Below are positions 24,862-33,337 of a DNA stretch of 64,000 nt, one piece after another. This DNA comes from Lysinibacillus sphaericus OT4b.31 (lineage in GTDB: Bacteria > Bacillota > Bacilli > Bacillales_A > Planococcaceae), in contig NZ_KB933398.1 of NCBI RefSeq assembly GCF_000392615.1, forward strand, positions 3,015,039-3,079,038, given 5' to 3'. The stretch's first letter is position 1. The number at the start of each line of letters is the position of its first letter. Position numbers and translations under genes: made by a program. The notes below the pieces were generated by a model. The model saw nothing but the letters and a program-made list of their open reading frames with translations, had not been told where the DNA came from and ran no database searches.

Positions 24862-25090
24862 AAAAAAAGACAGACGAACCCCTTTTCGGGATTCTCTGTC
24901 CTTGCACCTGAAAGTTACACCAGACTGACTCGCATTTTCTTGATTGCCAATCAGCAGGCTTTCCCCTTTGGTGGCTGTTGTACTACAGCTCTCTCCAGAG
25001 TTGCGTCTTGTACGAGTCCTTTTACCTGAGAGATTCATAGCCCTTAGCTATTTGCTCCTTCGGTGGCGTCTATACGCGCTCTCCCCGCAC
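24862..25090 (-). promoter_or_regulatory. Tandem glycine riboswitch with intrinsic terminator, upstream of gcvT
   Basis: On the minus strand two consecutive glycine aptamers are seen. The first spans about 25086-25011 (GGAGAGCGC ... GCCACCGAAGGAGCAA ... CTCTCAGGTAAAAGGAC). The second spans about 25003-24899 (CTGGAGAGAGCTG ... GCCACCAAAGGGG ... CTTTCAGGTGCAAGGACAGAG). A G+C-rich hairpin (24871-24900) with seven T follows and overlaps the 3' end of the second aptamer. Glycine riboswitches of this layout relieve termination when glycine is high, so gcvT-gcvPA-gcvPB should be switched on by excess glycine. Confidence 0.93.
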
Positions 25091-25240
25091 AATCATCCGC
25101 CCAAGAATCATCTTGGTACTATTTAGTATTCAATGAACTTAAGTTACCTTATTAGTCTATATCCTAACATTGATTGTATTGAAAAGGCAATCATTTTTTA
25201 ATTTAACTTAAAAGGCGAATATTAAAGTTTGTTTATTGTA

Positions 25241-25756
25241 TTATCGTTCGCCTTTTAACCTTTTCACCTGAAATACTAAATACTCTAGAATATTGCGGAT
25301 TGTTCTACCTTCTGTCAGAACCTGTATATGTCCTGCTTCACGATAAAATTTTCTTCTGTAGTGATACAGCTCCTCTAACTCTTCCTTCGTTGAACTTTGT
25401 ACAAGGGGTCGGTTTTGATCATGCTGTATTCGTTTGTAAATATCTTCGAATGTGGCATCTAAAAAGAACACGAGTCCACTACGTCTCATTATTTTTCGAT
25501 TTTCTCCATTTACGGCTACACCGCCGCCTGTTGAAATAATACAAGCTTCGTCTCGGAAATTTTTCAAAAATTCTGTTTCTATCTCTCGAAAACGTGCCTC
25601 ACCGTATTTTTCGAAAATCTGCGGGATCGTCATGCCCTGTTGTCTAACGATTTCATGATCCATATCATAGTACGGCAGCTTTAATAAATAGCTTAACCGC
25701 CTTCCTAATGCACTTTTCCCGCACCCCATAAAGCCAACTAAATATATTTTTCGCAT
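25241..25756 (-). CDS. aroK: Shikimate kinase
   Basis: The 171-residue product (ATG at 25756, AAGGTG six bases upstream; a GTG three codons earlier is less likely) has the shikimate kinase set: Walker A GFMGCGKSALG, the shikimate-binding DMD, the FREIE block, the GGG loop (STGGGVAV) and the lid NRPL. It phosphorylates shikimate with ATP in the chorismate pathway. It follows comGG by 19 bases in the same direction, so some read-through from the competence operon is possible. Between it and the riboswitch (25091-25240) there is only AT-rich spacer. Confidence 0.93.
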   Translation of the reverse strand: MRKIYLVGFMGCGKSALGRRLSYLLKLPYYDMDHEIVRQQGMTIPQIFEKYGEARFREIETEFLKNFRDEACIISTGGGVAVNGENRKIMRRSGLVFFLDATFEDIYKRIQHDQNRPLVQSSTKEELEELYHYRRKFYREAGHIQVLTEGRTIRNILEYLVFQVKRLKGER

Positions 25757-25775
25757 TCGAATCACCTTCTTATAA

Positions 25776-25976
25776 CTACGATTCTACACTGTCTGACAAA
25801 ATTTGTCCTAATAAATTTATCGTAGCTCGAACATTGACCTTTTCAAGCGCATCATATGTTCGTAACTGTATTTCATAAGACATACAATACGTAAGAACAA
25901 AAGTAGTTACAAAAAATAATAATGCAATTGCGATTAAAAAAATAGCCCCTCTGTCATTTTTCAATAATTGGCACAT
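25776..25976 (-). CDS. comGG: ComGG-like minor pseudopilin
   Basis: The ATG at 25976 is preceded by AAGGAG ten bases away and gives 66 residues; an upstream GTG at 26003 would overlap comGF more deeply. The product has a basic N-terminus, a single hydrophobic helix (AIFLIAIALLFFVTTFVLTY) and a short hydrophilic tail. It is the last gene of the comG cluster, the position of comGG. ComGG proteins are poorly conserved and this one is shorter than the B. subtilis version, so the name rests mostly on position. Confidence 0.65.
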   Translation of the reverse strand: MCQLLKNDRGAIFLIAIALLFFVTTFVLTYCMSYEIQLRTYDALEKVNVRATINLLGQILSDSVES

Positions 25977-26379
25977 AATAGGTCCGCTCCTTCTGCAAAC
26001 CACTCGGAAATCCGACGGCTACCGTAAGTTCATTATTTGTATATTGGAACTGACAGCGATTAAGCCCGATGAGCATCGGTACATGGCCACCATTCACTTG
26101 ATTACGTATCATATTGTTATAGCAATCGATATGATGAAGTGTTCCTGAAGCTTGGAAAGTTATCCTCCTTTGATCATCTCGAATCGTAAACGATGTAACA
26201 TCCACTAAGTACGTATTTAAATCATAAACAAATAGCTCCCACTTCGAGTGTTCATCTGTCAGTATGGTTGTTTTTATTTGCGCATACCATAGCATGATGA
26301 CTATAAAAAGATGCGAGATTAACACAAAAACGATGACTTGAAACAACGATTCCAATAGTGTGTAACCTTTTTCGTTCAT
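25954..26379 (-). CDS. comGF: ComGF-like minor pseudopilin
   Basis: The 141-residue protein starts with a class-3-like prepilin segment, MNEKGYTLLESLFQVIVFVL (Gly-Tyr-Thr-Leu-Leu-Glu, with the +5 Glu), followed by a long hydrophobic helix and a globular part ending QKERTYYVPIIEK. Its start overlaps the comGE stop by four bases (ATGA). The PilD-like peptidase ComC would cleave after the Gly. It is one of the minor pseudopilins of the DNA-uptake pilus. Confidence 0.85.
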   Translation of the reverse strand: MNEKGYTLLESLFQVIVFVLISHLFIVIMLWYAQIKTTILTDEHSKWELFVYDLNTYLVDVTSFTIRDDQRRITFQASGTLHHIDCYNNMIRNQVNGGHVPMLIGLNRCQFQYTNNELTVAVGFPSGLQKERTYYVPIIEK

Positions 26380-26690
26380 TTACTTTCACCTGTAAGTTGA
26401 ATGCATTTGTGACGCAATTCTCGCATATTTTGGAATGTGACACATATCGCCTGCCCATCGTAAGCCCAATGATAATCCACACCATCTATTGTTTTCATAC
26501 CTTCATTTTTTTGTAAGTACCGATACTGCTTTAAACCTTCATAAGCCGTTTCAGCAGCAATAACCTCAAGCTTTTTGTTGGATAAATTAGTTTTCATATT
26601 ATAGGTAATGGGTAATAACGTTGTACAGATTACCATTACAATGACCACTGATAGTATGGATTCAACAAAAGAATAGCCCGACTCATTCAT
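26376..26690 (-). CDS. comGE: ComGE-like minor pseudopilin
   Basis: The 104-residue product has the type-IV-pilin-like start MNESGYSFVESILSVVIVM (Gly, then the +5 Glu) and one hydrophobic helix. It lies between comGD and comGF, overlapping each by ATGA. The small size and weak conservation are normal for ComGE. Its start overlaps the stop of the frame that restores full-length ComGD, which supports that reading of comGD. Confidence 0.82.
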   Translation of the reverse strand: MNESGYSFVESILSVVIVMVICTTLLPITYNMKTNLSNKKLEVIAAETAYEGLKQYRYLQKNEGMKTIDGVDYHWAYDGQAICVTFQNMRELRHKCIQLTGESK

Positions 26691-27126
26691 TCCACTCTGG
26701 ATCTCCCTCGCCCTAATGTAATAACAACCTTTTTTATACCTTGAGGCGTTTTAAAATACAATGTGCCTGCATTCATCACATTACCACTGTAGTTATACAT
26801 AATTGTTTGAATGGTACTTGCAGCTGTCATCAATTCCACACCGTTTGGGAAAGGTCGCTCGTAGTGATTGGTATAAAAATCTTTTTTATAAGATAGCGAT
26901 GAGGTGGGCTTTCAAACTTCATGGATACATACTCTCGCTGCTGCATACTATAAGTTTGAATAAATTGAATATCCAATTGGATTTGCGTAAAAAAACGCTC
27001 AAGTTCCTTTGTTTCAGCTGCTTTTAAGGAAAGCTTTGTCACGATCCCCGTTAAACACATTACGATAAATAAGACGAGTAACATTTCAACCAACGTAAAA
27101 CCACACTCATTTTTTATATCGTTCAT
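26687..27126 (-). pseudogene. comGD: comGD split by a -1 frameshift at A AAA AAG (mutation or programmed)
   Basis: From the ATG at 27126 the frame encodes ECGFTLVEMLLVLFIVMCL, a proper prepilin start, but stops after 98 codons at 26830. Moving to the -1 frame at the run of six A followed by G (minus strand 26887-26881) gives a normal ComGD C-terminus: KKDFYTNHYERPFPNGVELM, then IMYNYSGN and KKVVITLGRGRSRVE. It ends at 26687, overlapping the comGE start by ATGA. The joined product is 146 residues, the usual length. The heptamer A AAA AAG is in the exact phase of the dnaX-type slippery site, so programmed frameshifting, transcript slippage, a real one-base deletion or a sequence error are all possible. 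Confidence 0.85.
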
Positions 27127-27464
27127 GTTCCACTATCACCTGCTCCTGAAGGCGGATTTGCTAATTTTACCTCGCCTTCACTTGTAATAACAATTTCATT
27201 TTTATTTGGACAGGTCGTTTCATTTTCTTTTAAATAACCGTTCGTTACTAAATCTTCTAATGTTGGATATGACATATAGTCCACTCTGTAAGCCTCAACT
27301 TGTCCCTGCACCATCGAAATATATGCCGTACAGCCCTTTTCATCTATCGTCGCGAAATGTTTCGTTACATTTGGAATGGTGATTAAAATTAGTATCGAAA
27401 TAATTAGCAGTACGATTAGCATTTCGATAAGAGTAAATCCTACTTGTTGTTTAACATATTTCAT
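27123..27464 (-). CDS. comGC: Major competence pseudopilin ComGC
   Basis: The 113-residue product has the prepilin motif VGFTLIEMLIVLLIISIL with Gly at -1 and Glu at +5, the N-terminal helix that packs the pilus core, and the ComGC pattern KGCTAYISMVQGQVEAY with a Cys, and a second Cys in ENETTCPNKNEI for the disulfide. The C-terminal PPSGAGDSGT tail is low complexity. It is processed by ComC and forms the DNA-binding pseudopilus. It lies between comGB and comGD, overlapping comGD by four bases. Confidence 0.95.
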   Translation of the reverse strand: MKYVKQQVGFTLIEMLIVLLIISILILITIPNVTKHFATIDEKGCTAYISMVQGQVEAYRVDYMSYPTLEDLVTNGYLKENETTCPNKNEIVITSEGEVKLANPPSGAGDSGT

Positions 27465-27475
27465 TTAGCATCCTC

Positions 27476-28549
27476 CTATACTAGTTCAATCATGTGATAT
27501 ACCGGTAATAATAAACTGACATATGCAGCTATTATGCAAAGTGCAATGATAATGAAAAACGTTGGCTGCACAAAGGCTAGCATACGCTTCAGTAATAGCT
27601 GCTGCTTCTCTGCCAGTAATTCACTATACAAGACGAGCTCTTTCCCTAGATAGCCACTTTGCTCTCCATGTTCTACGAAAATTGAAAAATCCTTGTGCCA
27701 TTCAGCCATAAATATCACAGCCTGAGTAAGTGTATCACCATAAATAACCCTTTCTTTTATACGACCAGCAAAATGCTGCACAAATGGTTGTAACTGCTGT
27801 TCTTGTAAAATTTGAAGACTGGCTTGTAAAGAGAAACCACTTTGCAGCAAACTTCCTAAATATGCGGCGAATTGTCTTGTGATCGATAAGCGAATATAGT
27901 TGTTTATAAATGGAATTTTTAATGACATGCGCAGCTGCTGCACAATTGATTGTCGTTTAAGAAAGAACCGAAATATTATTGAACTGGATACAACAACTAT
28001 CCCTATCGTAAAAAGTACATCAGGCAAATGTAATAAGTAACGCGAGAATTCAATACTACTCTCCCCCGCTTCACCACTACGACTTAAGACCATTTTCTCT
28101 ATATTTGGAAAGAAAATTGTTCGAAATACTAAGAACAGCAGCAATAAAAACAACAGTAATATGATGGGATACAAAAGTAGGCCTTTCAATTTTTTCTTTG
28201 TTGCTTCATTTAACGCCATTTGCTTAGCTACGCCTTTTAACGCTTCCATCATATGCCCATTATTTTCTGCAATAGCAATAGCTACTAAATAGTGCTTTGA
28301 TATTTGCAATGTTTCCAGTACTCCTGTTACACCTGCCCCTTCTTTAAATTTTTCATTTATCAATTGTTGTATCTCTTCATGTGCTTCTACATGATGCGGT
28401 AAGAGCATGGAAATCGCTTGTGCAAACAAATAACCTTCCTGCATCAATACACTTAAGTGACTGAAAAAATTGGCCTGATCCTTTACTCGCCATTTGGTTG
28501 CTTTTATATAATCCATCTGCAACTTCTCAATAAGCTCTCGTAGTTGCAT
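27476..28549 (-). CDS. comGB: ComGB, competence pilus inner-membrane platform protein
   Basis: The 357-residue protein is a GspF/PilC-family polytopic membrane protein with three hydrophobic spans (about 128-148, 178-195 and 330-352). It carries duplicated GspF domains with FFSHLSVLMQEGYLFAQAISML in the first and QFAAYLGSLLQSGFSLQASLQ in the second. It anchors the ATPase ComGA and pseudopilin assembly. The start is uncertain: the ATG at 28549 overlaps comGA by 23 bases, and another in-frame ATG lies at 28516. Neither has a strong ribosome site. Confidence 0.94.
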   Translation of the reverse strand: MQLRELIEKLQMDYIKATKWRVKDQANFFSHLSVLMQEGYLFAQAISMLLPHHVEAHEEIQQLINEKFKEGAGVTGVLETLQISKHYLVAIAIAENNGHMMEALKGVAKQMALNEATKKKLKGLLLYPIILLLFLLLLFLVFRTIFFPNIEKMVLSRSGEAGESSIEFSRYLLHLPDVLFTIGIVVVSSSIIFRFFLKRQSIVQQLRMSLKIPFINNYIRLSITRQFAAYLGSLLQSGFSLQASLQILQEQQLQPFVQHFAGRIKERVIYGDTLTQAVIFMAEWHKDFSIFVEHGEQSGYLGKELVLYSELLAEKQQLLLKRMLAFVQPTFFIIIALCIIAAYVSLLLPVYHMIELV

Positions 28550-29546
28550 AATGCTGTCTCTCTAACAACTTTTTTTGACCAGTAAGTGTTAAATCATAGG
28601 GCAACTCATAGCTAGCTTTCTGCCTAATTGCTCGGATGGCCTCACTAAGATGAACATCGCTTAATATTTCTAACAGTGCACGTCGCTCTTCTTGCATTTG
28701 TGGTGCCTGGATAAGTATTTGTGCCACTATACCAATAACCGTTTGCCGTAGTTCCTCTATAGACACACCTAAGTCGATTAGTCGGTGGAGACAACTAACA
28801 GAGTCCTTCGCGTGTATCGTCGTTAAAACAAGATGACCTGTAAGCGAGGCCTCTATTGCAATCTTTGCAGTTTCTTGATCTCGTATTTCGCCAATCATAA
28901 TAACATCTGGTGAATGACGTAATATTGCCTTTAATCCCGAGGCATAAGTAATGCCCGCTCGTTCATTTACTTGAATTTGGAGAAGATGAGCCTGATTATT
29001 TTCTACAGGATCCTCTAAAGAAATGACATGTTTATTTAGATGTGTGGAACAATGATGAATGAGGGAATATAAGGATGTCGTTTTACCAGAGCCGGTTGCT
29101 CCACTGAAAAGCAAGATGCCTTGCTTGCTATCAACTAGCTCCAGTAGCTTATCTGCTGCGCATTTGGAATAACTTAAGGAAGTAAGAGGAAATGACTGAT
29201 TTTGAAGTAGGAGCCGTATAATTAGACTCTCTTTTAAATAGGCAGAAGGAAGTGTAGAGACGCGAAAAGCAAACCGATTTTGCTCCACTGTTTTTTGAAA
29301 GGAGCCACTTTGGGGTTTTCGTCGCTCACTAATATCTAATGCGGCTAAAAATTTATAATATGATACAATTCGCTCTGCTAATTCATTTGGTAGTTCACCT
29401 GCGTAAAGCAACTTATCATATTTGCGAAAATTAATACGGTAACGACCTTCATCTGGTATTAATAACAAATCCGAAGCACCAAAATGATAGGCCTTTAACA
29501 ATAGTTGCTCACATTTTTGTTCGACTACCGACTCAAAGTTTTGCAT
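28527..29546 (-). CDS. comGA: ComGA, competence pilus assembly ATPase
   Basis: The 339-residue protein is a GspE/PilB-type secretion ATPase with Walker A GATGSGKTTSLYSL, the Asp box ISLEDPVE, Walker B region IMIGEIRDQETA and the His box LTGHLVLTTIHAKDS. It lacks the long N-terminal domain of PilB, as ComGA does. It powers pseudopilus extension from the cytoplasmic face. It is the first gene of comGA-GG, and the upstream region 29547-29700 carries candidate ComK-type AT boxes. Confidence 0.95.
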   Translation of the reverse strand: MQNFESVVEQKCEQLLLKAYHFGASDLLLIPDEGRYRINFRKYDKLLYAGELPNELAERIVSYYKFLAALDISERRKPQSGSFQKTVEQNRFAFRVSTLPSAYLKESLIIRLLLQNQSFPLTSLSYSKCAADKLLELVDSKQGILLFSGATGSGKTTSLYSLIHHCSTHLNKHVISLEDPVENNQAHLLQIQVNERAGITYASGLKAILRHSPDVIMIGEIRDQETAKIAIEASLTGHLVLTTIHAKDSVSCLHRLIDLGVSIEELRQTVIGIVAQILIQAPQMQEERRALLEILSDVHLSEAIRAIRQKASYELPYDLTLTGQKKLLERQHYATTRAY

Positions 29547-29595
29547 AGATGCACCTCTTTTCTGGTTCGTTCGAATATGACCGCTCTATTCGTTA

Positions 29596-29654
29596 TTTCC
29601 TAGTATAATTAGGAAAGTGATACGAGAAAAGCCCTTTTCTTAAAATAAATTTTT
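29596..29654 (-). promoter_or_regulatory. Candidate comGA promoter region with ComK-like AT box
   Basis: An AAAA-N5-TTTT box lies at 29642-29654, as in ComK sites, and a second A/T box (AAAA-N4-TTTT) at 29627-29638 is off by one base. A 7-bp inverted repeat TTTCCTA/TAGGAAA (29596-29616) surrounds a TATACT-like -10 on the minus strand. Box spacing does not match the classical ComK arrangement, so this is tentative. The rest of 29547-29870 is AT-rich, with TATAAT at about 29809 for the divergent regulator. Confidence 0.3.
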
Positions 29655-29870
29655 ACTATAAATTTTACTATCGAATGTGGTTTTTGCTAAAAAAATGTGG
29701 ATAACTTGCAAATTTTCACTAAAAATGAACATAACTATATGTAAAAGTTAATATTTATGTTGAAAGGAACTGTAACTTTTTCAATAATACAATATAATAG
29801 AATCAACATGATTATTTTCCTAGCTATAATTTAACAACATTTTCAAAAAATCAATATTGAGGTGAAGCAA

Positions 29871-30581
29871 ATGATCCATCCATTAAAAATTACTAGTACA
29901 TTAGCCGATGAAACTAGATACTCTATATATGAGTACATCCTAAAAGAGAAAAAGACAGTAACTGTGCAAAATATTGCTGATGAATTTGGCATTCATCCGA
30001 ACGTTGCGCGCCTGCATTTAACTAAACTATCAGAGATCAATATCATTTCAGCCGATTTCGCAAAAACTGGTAAAGGCGGTCGTCCTGGACGTGTTTATAA
30101 AGCATCGGAAAAAGGTGTCTCCCTTACATTCCCACGACGTGATGAAGATCGTCTTTTAAAATGGTCCATTCAACTGATTCAAGAATTAGGTGAATCAGCA
30201 TTGGCAAAATGCCAAGACATTAGTTACAAAGATGGCTTCCAGCAAATGAAACATTATGTAAACGCTGAATTTAAATTAAATAATATATTTTCCTTTGAAG
30301 AAAAGCTTCAATTACTAACAGACAATGCTGCATTAATCGGCTATATTCCACAAGTACAGCAAACAGAACATGGTAAAAAAGTGATTTTCTCCATCTTTAA
30401 TTGTCCGTTCCAAGAACAGCTTAACAACCACTCAGATATTGTTTGTACTTTGCATGAATCTTATTTGAAAGGACAGTTAGACGCTCTATTCGCAAGTAAT
30501 GAATTTGTCCAAATTGAAAGCATGATACATAATTGCGATTTATGCAAATATGAAATAAACGTGACAGAAATTGATAGCTAA
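29871..30581 (+). CDS. Winged-HTH regulator with Cys-rich C-terminal domain
   Basis: The 236-residue protein (ATG at 29871 after GAGGTG) has an N-terminal winged helix-turn-helix of the ArsR/SufR kind (residues about 5-75): DETRYSIYEYILKEKKTVTVQNIADEFGIHPNVARLHLTKL, then a GKGGRPGRVY wing. The C-terminal domain ends with four Cys in a C-x13-C-x29-C-x2-C spacing (NCPF ... VCTLHE ... NCDLCKYE) plus a nearby His. That suggests a metal or iron-sulfur ligand set, although the spacing differs from SufR. It is transcribed away from comGA. Targets are unknown. Confidence 0.7.
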   Translation: MIHPLKITSTLADETRYSIYEYILKEKKTVTVQNIADEFGIHPNVARLHLTKLSEINIISADFAKTGKGGRPGRVYKASEKGVSLTFPRRDEDRLLKWSIQLIQELGESALAKCQDISYKDGFQQMKHYVNAEFKLNNIFSFEEKLQLLTDNAALIGYIPQVQQTEHGKKVIFSIFNCPFQEQLNNHSDIVCTLHESYLKGQLDALFASNEFVQIESMIHNCDLCKYEINVTEIDS

Positions 30582-30698
30582 ATCAAAAATCCATTTGTTT
30601 GTCACAAAGAAGTAGAAGTTCCAGTTTACAGACACCTTTCATATCATTTATAATGAGTAAGAGATTATTGTGTCGTGGGCAAAAGGAGGGGAAATTTC

Positions 30699-30941
30699 AT
30701 GGATAATATGTATAAAGTTATGGCATTCTGGACAGGTATTTTTGCAGTTATGTTCTACCTTGGTGGTATGAACGAAGTATCGCTATTATTCGTAGGTAAT
30801 ACAGGTTTATTCTTATTATTAGGCTTCTTGAACCTTTCAGAACGTATGTACATGTACATTTTCGGAGCATATTTAACTGTATTCTTCGCTGGCTTCACGT
30901 ACTATACAACATTCATTCACGTACCTGGTGCGGGTCATTAA
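30699..30941 (+). CDS. Small membrane protein, DUF2626 family (YqgY-like)
   Basis: The 80-residue protein starts at the ATG at 30699 behind AAAGGAGGGG. It is almost entirely hydrophobic, with three predicted membrane helices (YKVMAFWTGIFAVMFYLGG, SLLFVGNTGLFLLLGFL and YIFGAYLTVFFAGF). Sequence and neighbourhood match the DUF2626 family, next to an MBL hydrolase and a DUF2759 protein as in B. subtilis yqgYXW, from memory. Function is unknown. Confidence 0.8.
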   Translation: MDNMYKVMAFWTGIFAVMFYLGGMNEVSLLFVGNTGLFLLLGFLNLSERMYMYIFGAYLTVFFAGFTYYTTFIHVPGAGH

Positions 30942-30956
30942 TACAGAGAAAATAGT

Positions 30957-30989
30957 GTGTCTCATAAATATGTGAGACACGCTTTTTTT
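30957..30989 (+). terminator. Intrinsic terminator after the DUF2626 gene
   Basis: Stem GTGTCTCA/TGAGACAC (30957-30978 overall) with an 8-base loop, followed by a run of seven T. Confidence 0.9.
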
Positions 30990-31345
30990 ATGTTCATTTA
31001 TGCAATCATTTCGATAAGAGCAGAAATTTACAGTAATACGAGATAAAATCTTCATTTGTTTTGCAGTTGGTCGCATAAAAACATAGAAAAAACCCCCTTC
31101 ACAATCAATTAGGTTTAAATTCTATTGCTATCAAACCAATATGAAATGTTTGGGGGATTTTTACATAGTTAATTCGTTAATGTTTGATTAAATTTAGTAA
31201 TTCAGTAATTAAATTCAATAATCAACGATAGTAGTACTATTAATTCTATTGCATCACCTATGGTCATTTTTAACAAATGTATAGAACGGTATCATTTTCT
31301 ACATGATTCGCTGTTATAGCAGAAACAGCGCTTCCTACCAACACT
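30990..31345. other. Noncoding AT-rich region
   Basis: No convincing gene is present. AAAAAACCCCC (about 31089-31099) and GGGGGATTTTT (about 31151-31161) could pair across a loop of about 50 bases as a large terminator-like structure. Otherwise nothing is recognised. Confidence 0.4.
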
Positions 31346-31990
31346 TTAAAAACCATTTAAAAATGGATTTGTTTCCATTTCCGCCCCAACTGTCGTATAA
31401 TTTCCATGACCTGGGTATATAATCGTATCCTCTGGTAGCGTTAATAGCTTATCGTGAATCGATGCCAAAAGTACCTTTGTCGAACCACCAAGTAAATCTG
31501 TTCGACCTACACCTTGTTCAAATAATGTATCTCCAACAATTGCAAAACCATCATTTTCGAATAGATATGAAATACTACCTGGTGAGTGTCCTGGTGTAAA
31601 AACGGCTTTAAAAACAAAATTGCTTATTTCAAATGGTTGTTCTTTCTTAATAATATTTCCCTCAGCTGGTGCTCCGACATTATAATTCGGCAGCGCTGCG
31701 TATTTACTTGAGCCATTTTTAGCTGGATCACTTAACCAACTTACCTCTTTTTCATGAATCCATAGCGGGAGTTCAAAAGCTTCTCGCACTGCATCTACTG
31801 CACCGATATGATCAAAATGTGCATGTGTTAAAAAAATGGCTAACGGTTTAAGGCCATTACTGCGTATCACCTTTATAATACGTCCTGCTTCCTCGCCTGG
31901 ATCAAAAATTAGACATTCTTTGTTTTTATTTGATACGATATAACAATTCGTTTGCACTGGACCAAGCGAATAGCTTCGTACATTCATCAT
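31346..31990 (-). CDS. Metallo-beta-lactamase-fold hydrolase (glyoxalase II-like, YqgX family)
   Basis: The product of about 214 residues carries the MBL zinc motif THAHFDHIGAV, a downstream TPGHSPGS His, an Asp in IVGDTLFEQGVGRTDLLGGS and a final YPGHG His. This gives the two-zinc site of glyoxalase II/hydroxyacylglutathione hydrolase-like enzymes. In Bacilli the family is implicated in bacillithiol-dependent methylglyoxal detoxification. GAGGTG lies before several candidate starts; the ATG at 31990 has the best spacing. It is convergent with the DUF2626 gene. Confidence 0.88.
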   Translation of the reverse strand: MMNVRSYSLGPVQTNCYIVSNKNKECLIFDPGEEAGRIIKVIRSNGLKPLAIFLTHAHFDHIGAVDAVREAFELPLWIHEKEVSWLSDPAKNGSSKYAALPNYNVGAPAEGNIIKKEQPFEISNFVFKAVFTPGHSPGSISYLFENDGFAIVGDTLFEQGVGRTDLLGGSTKVLLASIHDKLLTLPEDTIIYPGHGNYTTVGAEMETNPFLNGF

Positions 31991-32157
31991 CCTCATCACC
32001 TCAACTTCATATTATACATTCATTGCCACAATTTGACGATAAAAGTTCATAGTTTCCGCTATATTAGTTCTCGACAAACAAAGATAGAACGTTTACAATT
32101 AAGTAGGAATATTGTTTACGACATTCATTTTCTGATGTCGAAAGGAGTGTCTTTTTA

Positions 32158-32337
32158 ATGAACTTATTAATGGTTATTTTTGGTCTAGTAGCGATCTTAG
32201 CAGTCGTTGGTACATTCCAAGCAATTAAAGAAAAGAACCTATTAAGCGTTGTTTTCAACTTATTAAGTGCAGCTGTATTTGGTTGGTTCACAATCATGAC
32301 AGTTATCCATAGCGGATACCCACCAACACTACACTAA
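32158..32337 (+). CDS. Small membrane protein, DUF2759 family (YqgW-like)
   Basis: A 59-codon frame starts at the ATG at 32158 behind AAAGGAG and encodes a two-helix membrane protein (LLMVIFGLVAILAVVGTF and LSVVFNLLSAAVFGWFTIM, with QAIKEKN between). It matches the DUF2759 family, found beside the MBL hydrolase in related genomes. Function is unknown. A clean terminator follows directly. Confidence 0.8.
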   Translation: MNLLMVIFGLVAILAVVGTFQAIKEKNLLSVVFNLLSAAVFGWFTIMTVIHSGYPPTLH

Positions 32338-32348
32338 GATGTAGACAG

Positions 32349-32386
32349 AAAAAAGAGCAGCCTCGTATGAGGTTGCTCTTTTTCTA
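32349..32386 (+). terminator. Intrinsic terminator after the DUF2759 gene
   Basis: Hairpin AAGAGCAGCCTC/GAGGTTGCTCTT with a short loop and T-runs on both strands, 12 bases after the stop. The region to 32595 is noncoding. Confidence 0.88.
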
Positions 32387-32595
32387 TTTTAATAAAGCGT
32401 AATCACGCTGTATAGACTCCAGATCATGTTGTGTTAATTAGCTTTATCGCTTATCTATGAAGCCTTCATAAAAAATAATTACTGTCACCTCTTGTCAGTT
32501 CAGTTATAATATAAGTAAATATTTTGTAAAACAGTATAAATTTTATTTTCCGGTACGAAATTTAAAAACACAAACTGGTATTAAGGAGATTCATC

Positions 32596-33135
32596 ATGCA
32601 GCGTAAAAAATTAATTTATATGATATTTTCAGTGCTATTAGTCATTTCACTTATTGGGATTACTGTAAAAAATGAAATGTCAAAAGAAGCAGTATTAAAT
32701 TTGTTGATTGATAAAGAAGATGGCACGAAACAGATTGCCTTTGAGACGAGACTGACGCAATTAGATGAAACAACGACAACATTAGCAGCATATAAAGGAA
32801 AGGTCCTTATCATTAATGTTTGGGCATCTTGGTGCGGCCCTTGTCAAGAAGAAGCGCCAGATTTAAAGGATTTTTACGACAAAAAACCTGACGATGTTGA
32901 GCTGCTAGCAATAAATGCAACTTCATCTGACAGTCGTGAAAATGCCATTAAATTTCAGCAATTGTATAATTTAAATTTCCCTATATTTCTCGATTTAGAT
33001 GGATCGTTAGGTAAATCATTAGAAGTAATGGCTTATCCAACAACTTTTATTATTGATGCTGAAGGCAATCTAAAGTACACAATAAAAGGTCAAATAAATC
33101 AACAACAATTAACTAAATTGTTAACAAATCTTTAG
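32596..33135 (+). CDS. Membrane-anchored thioredoxin-like protein (ResA/TlpA type)
   Basis: The 179-residue protein has one N-terminal membrane anchor (about residues 5-23). An extracytoplasmic thioredoxin fold follows, with the active site WCGPC at about 78-82, the EEAPDL that follows it in ResA/TlpA, and the cis-Pro loop AYPTTFII. It should reduce or exchange disulfides outside the membrane, for example on apocytochromes or spore/envelope proteins. AAGGAGA precedes the ATG. No cytochrome maturation genes are adjacent, so the substrate is unknown. Confidence 0.85.
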   Translation: MQRKKLIYMIFSVLLVISLIGITVKNEMSKEAVLNLLIDKEDGTKQIAFETRLTQLDETTTTLAAYKGKVLIINVWASWCGPCQEEAPDLKDFYDKKPDDVELLAINATSSDSRENAIKFQQLYNLNFPIFLDLDGSLGKSLEVMAYPTTFIIDAEGNLKYTIKGQINQQQLTKLLTNL

Positions 33136-33337
33136 TTAGCGTGAGTGTTAATGACCGTAGCGAATCGTTGTCTCAATTTGCACTCTAGCAAAAATCATCA
33201 AGATCTTTAGGAATATTTGTATCAACATCATCTATAATGTAAAAAAACTGCATTAGTAATATAAGGACAGAATTTTTCGCAATTGTGGTTGTTCTGTAAG
33301 GCATTTAATAAAGTACATACAATTTGAGGTGATGGTC

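Noticed and set aside
24799..25038. N-terminal extension of GcvT
   Set aside because: It runs through the glycine riboswitch. The 367-residue product from 24798 has the normal family length and a ribosome site.
29596..29654. Firm ComK box for comGA
   Set aside because: Only one AAAA-N5-TTTT is perfect, and the spacing to the second box does not match known ComK sites; kept only as a low-confidence feature.
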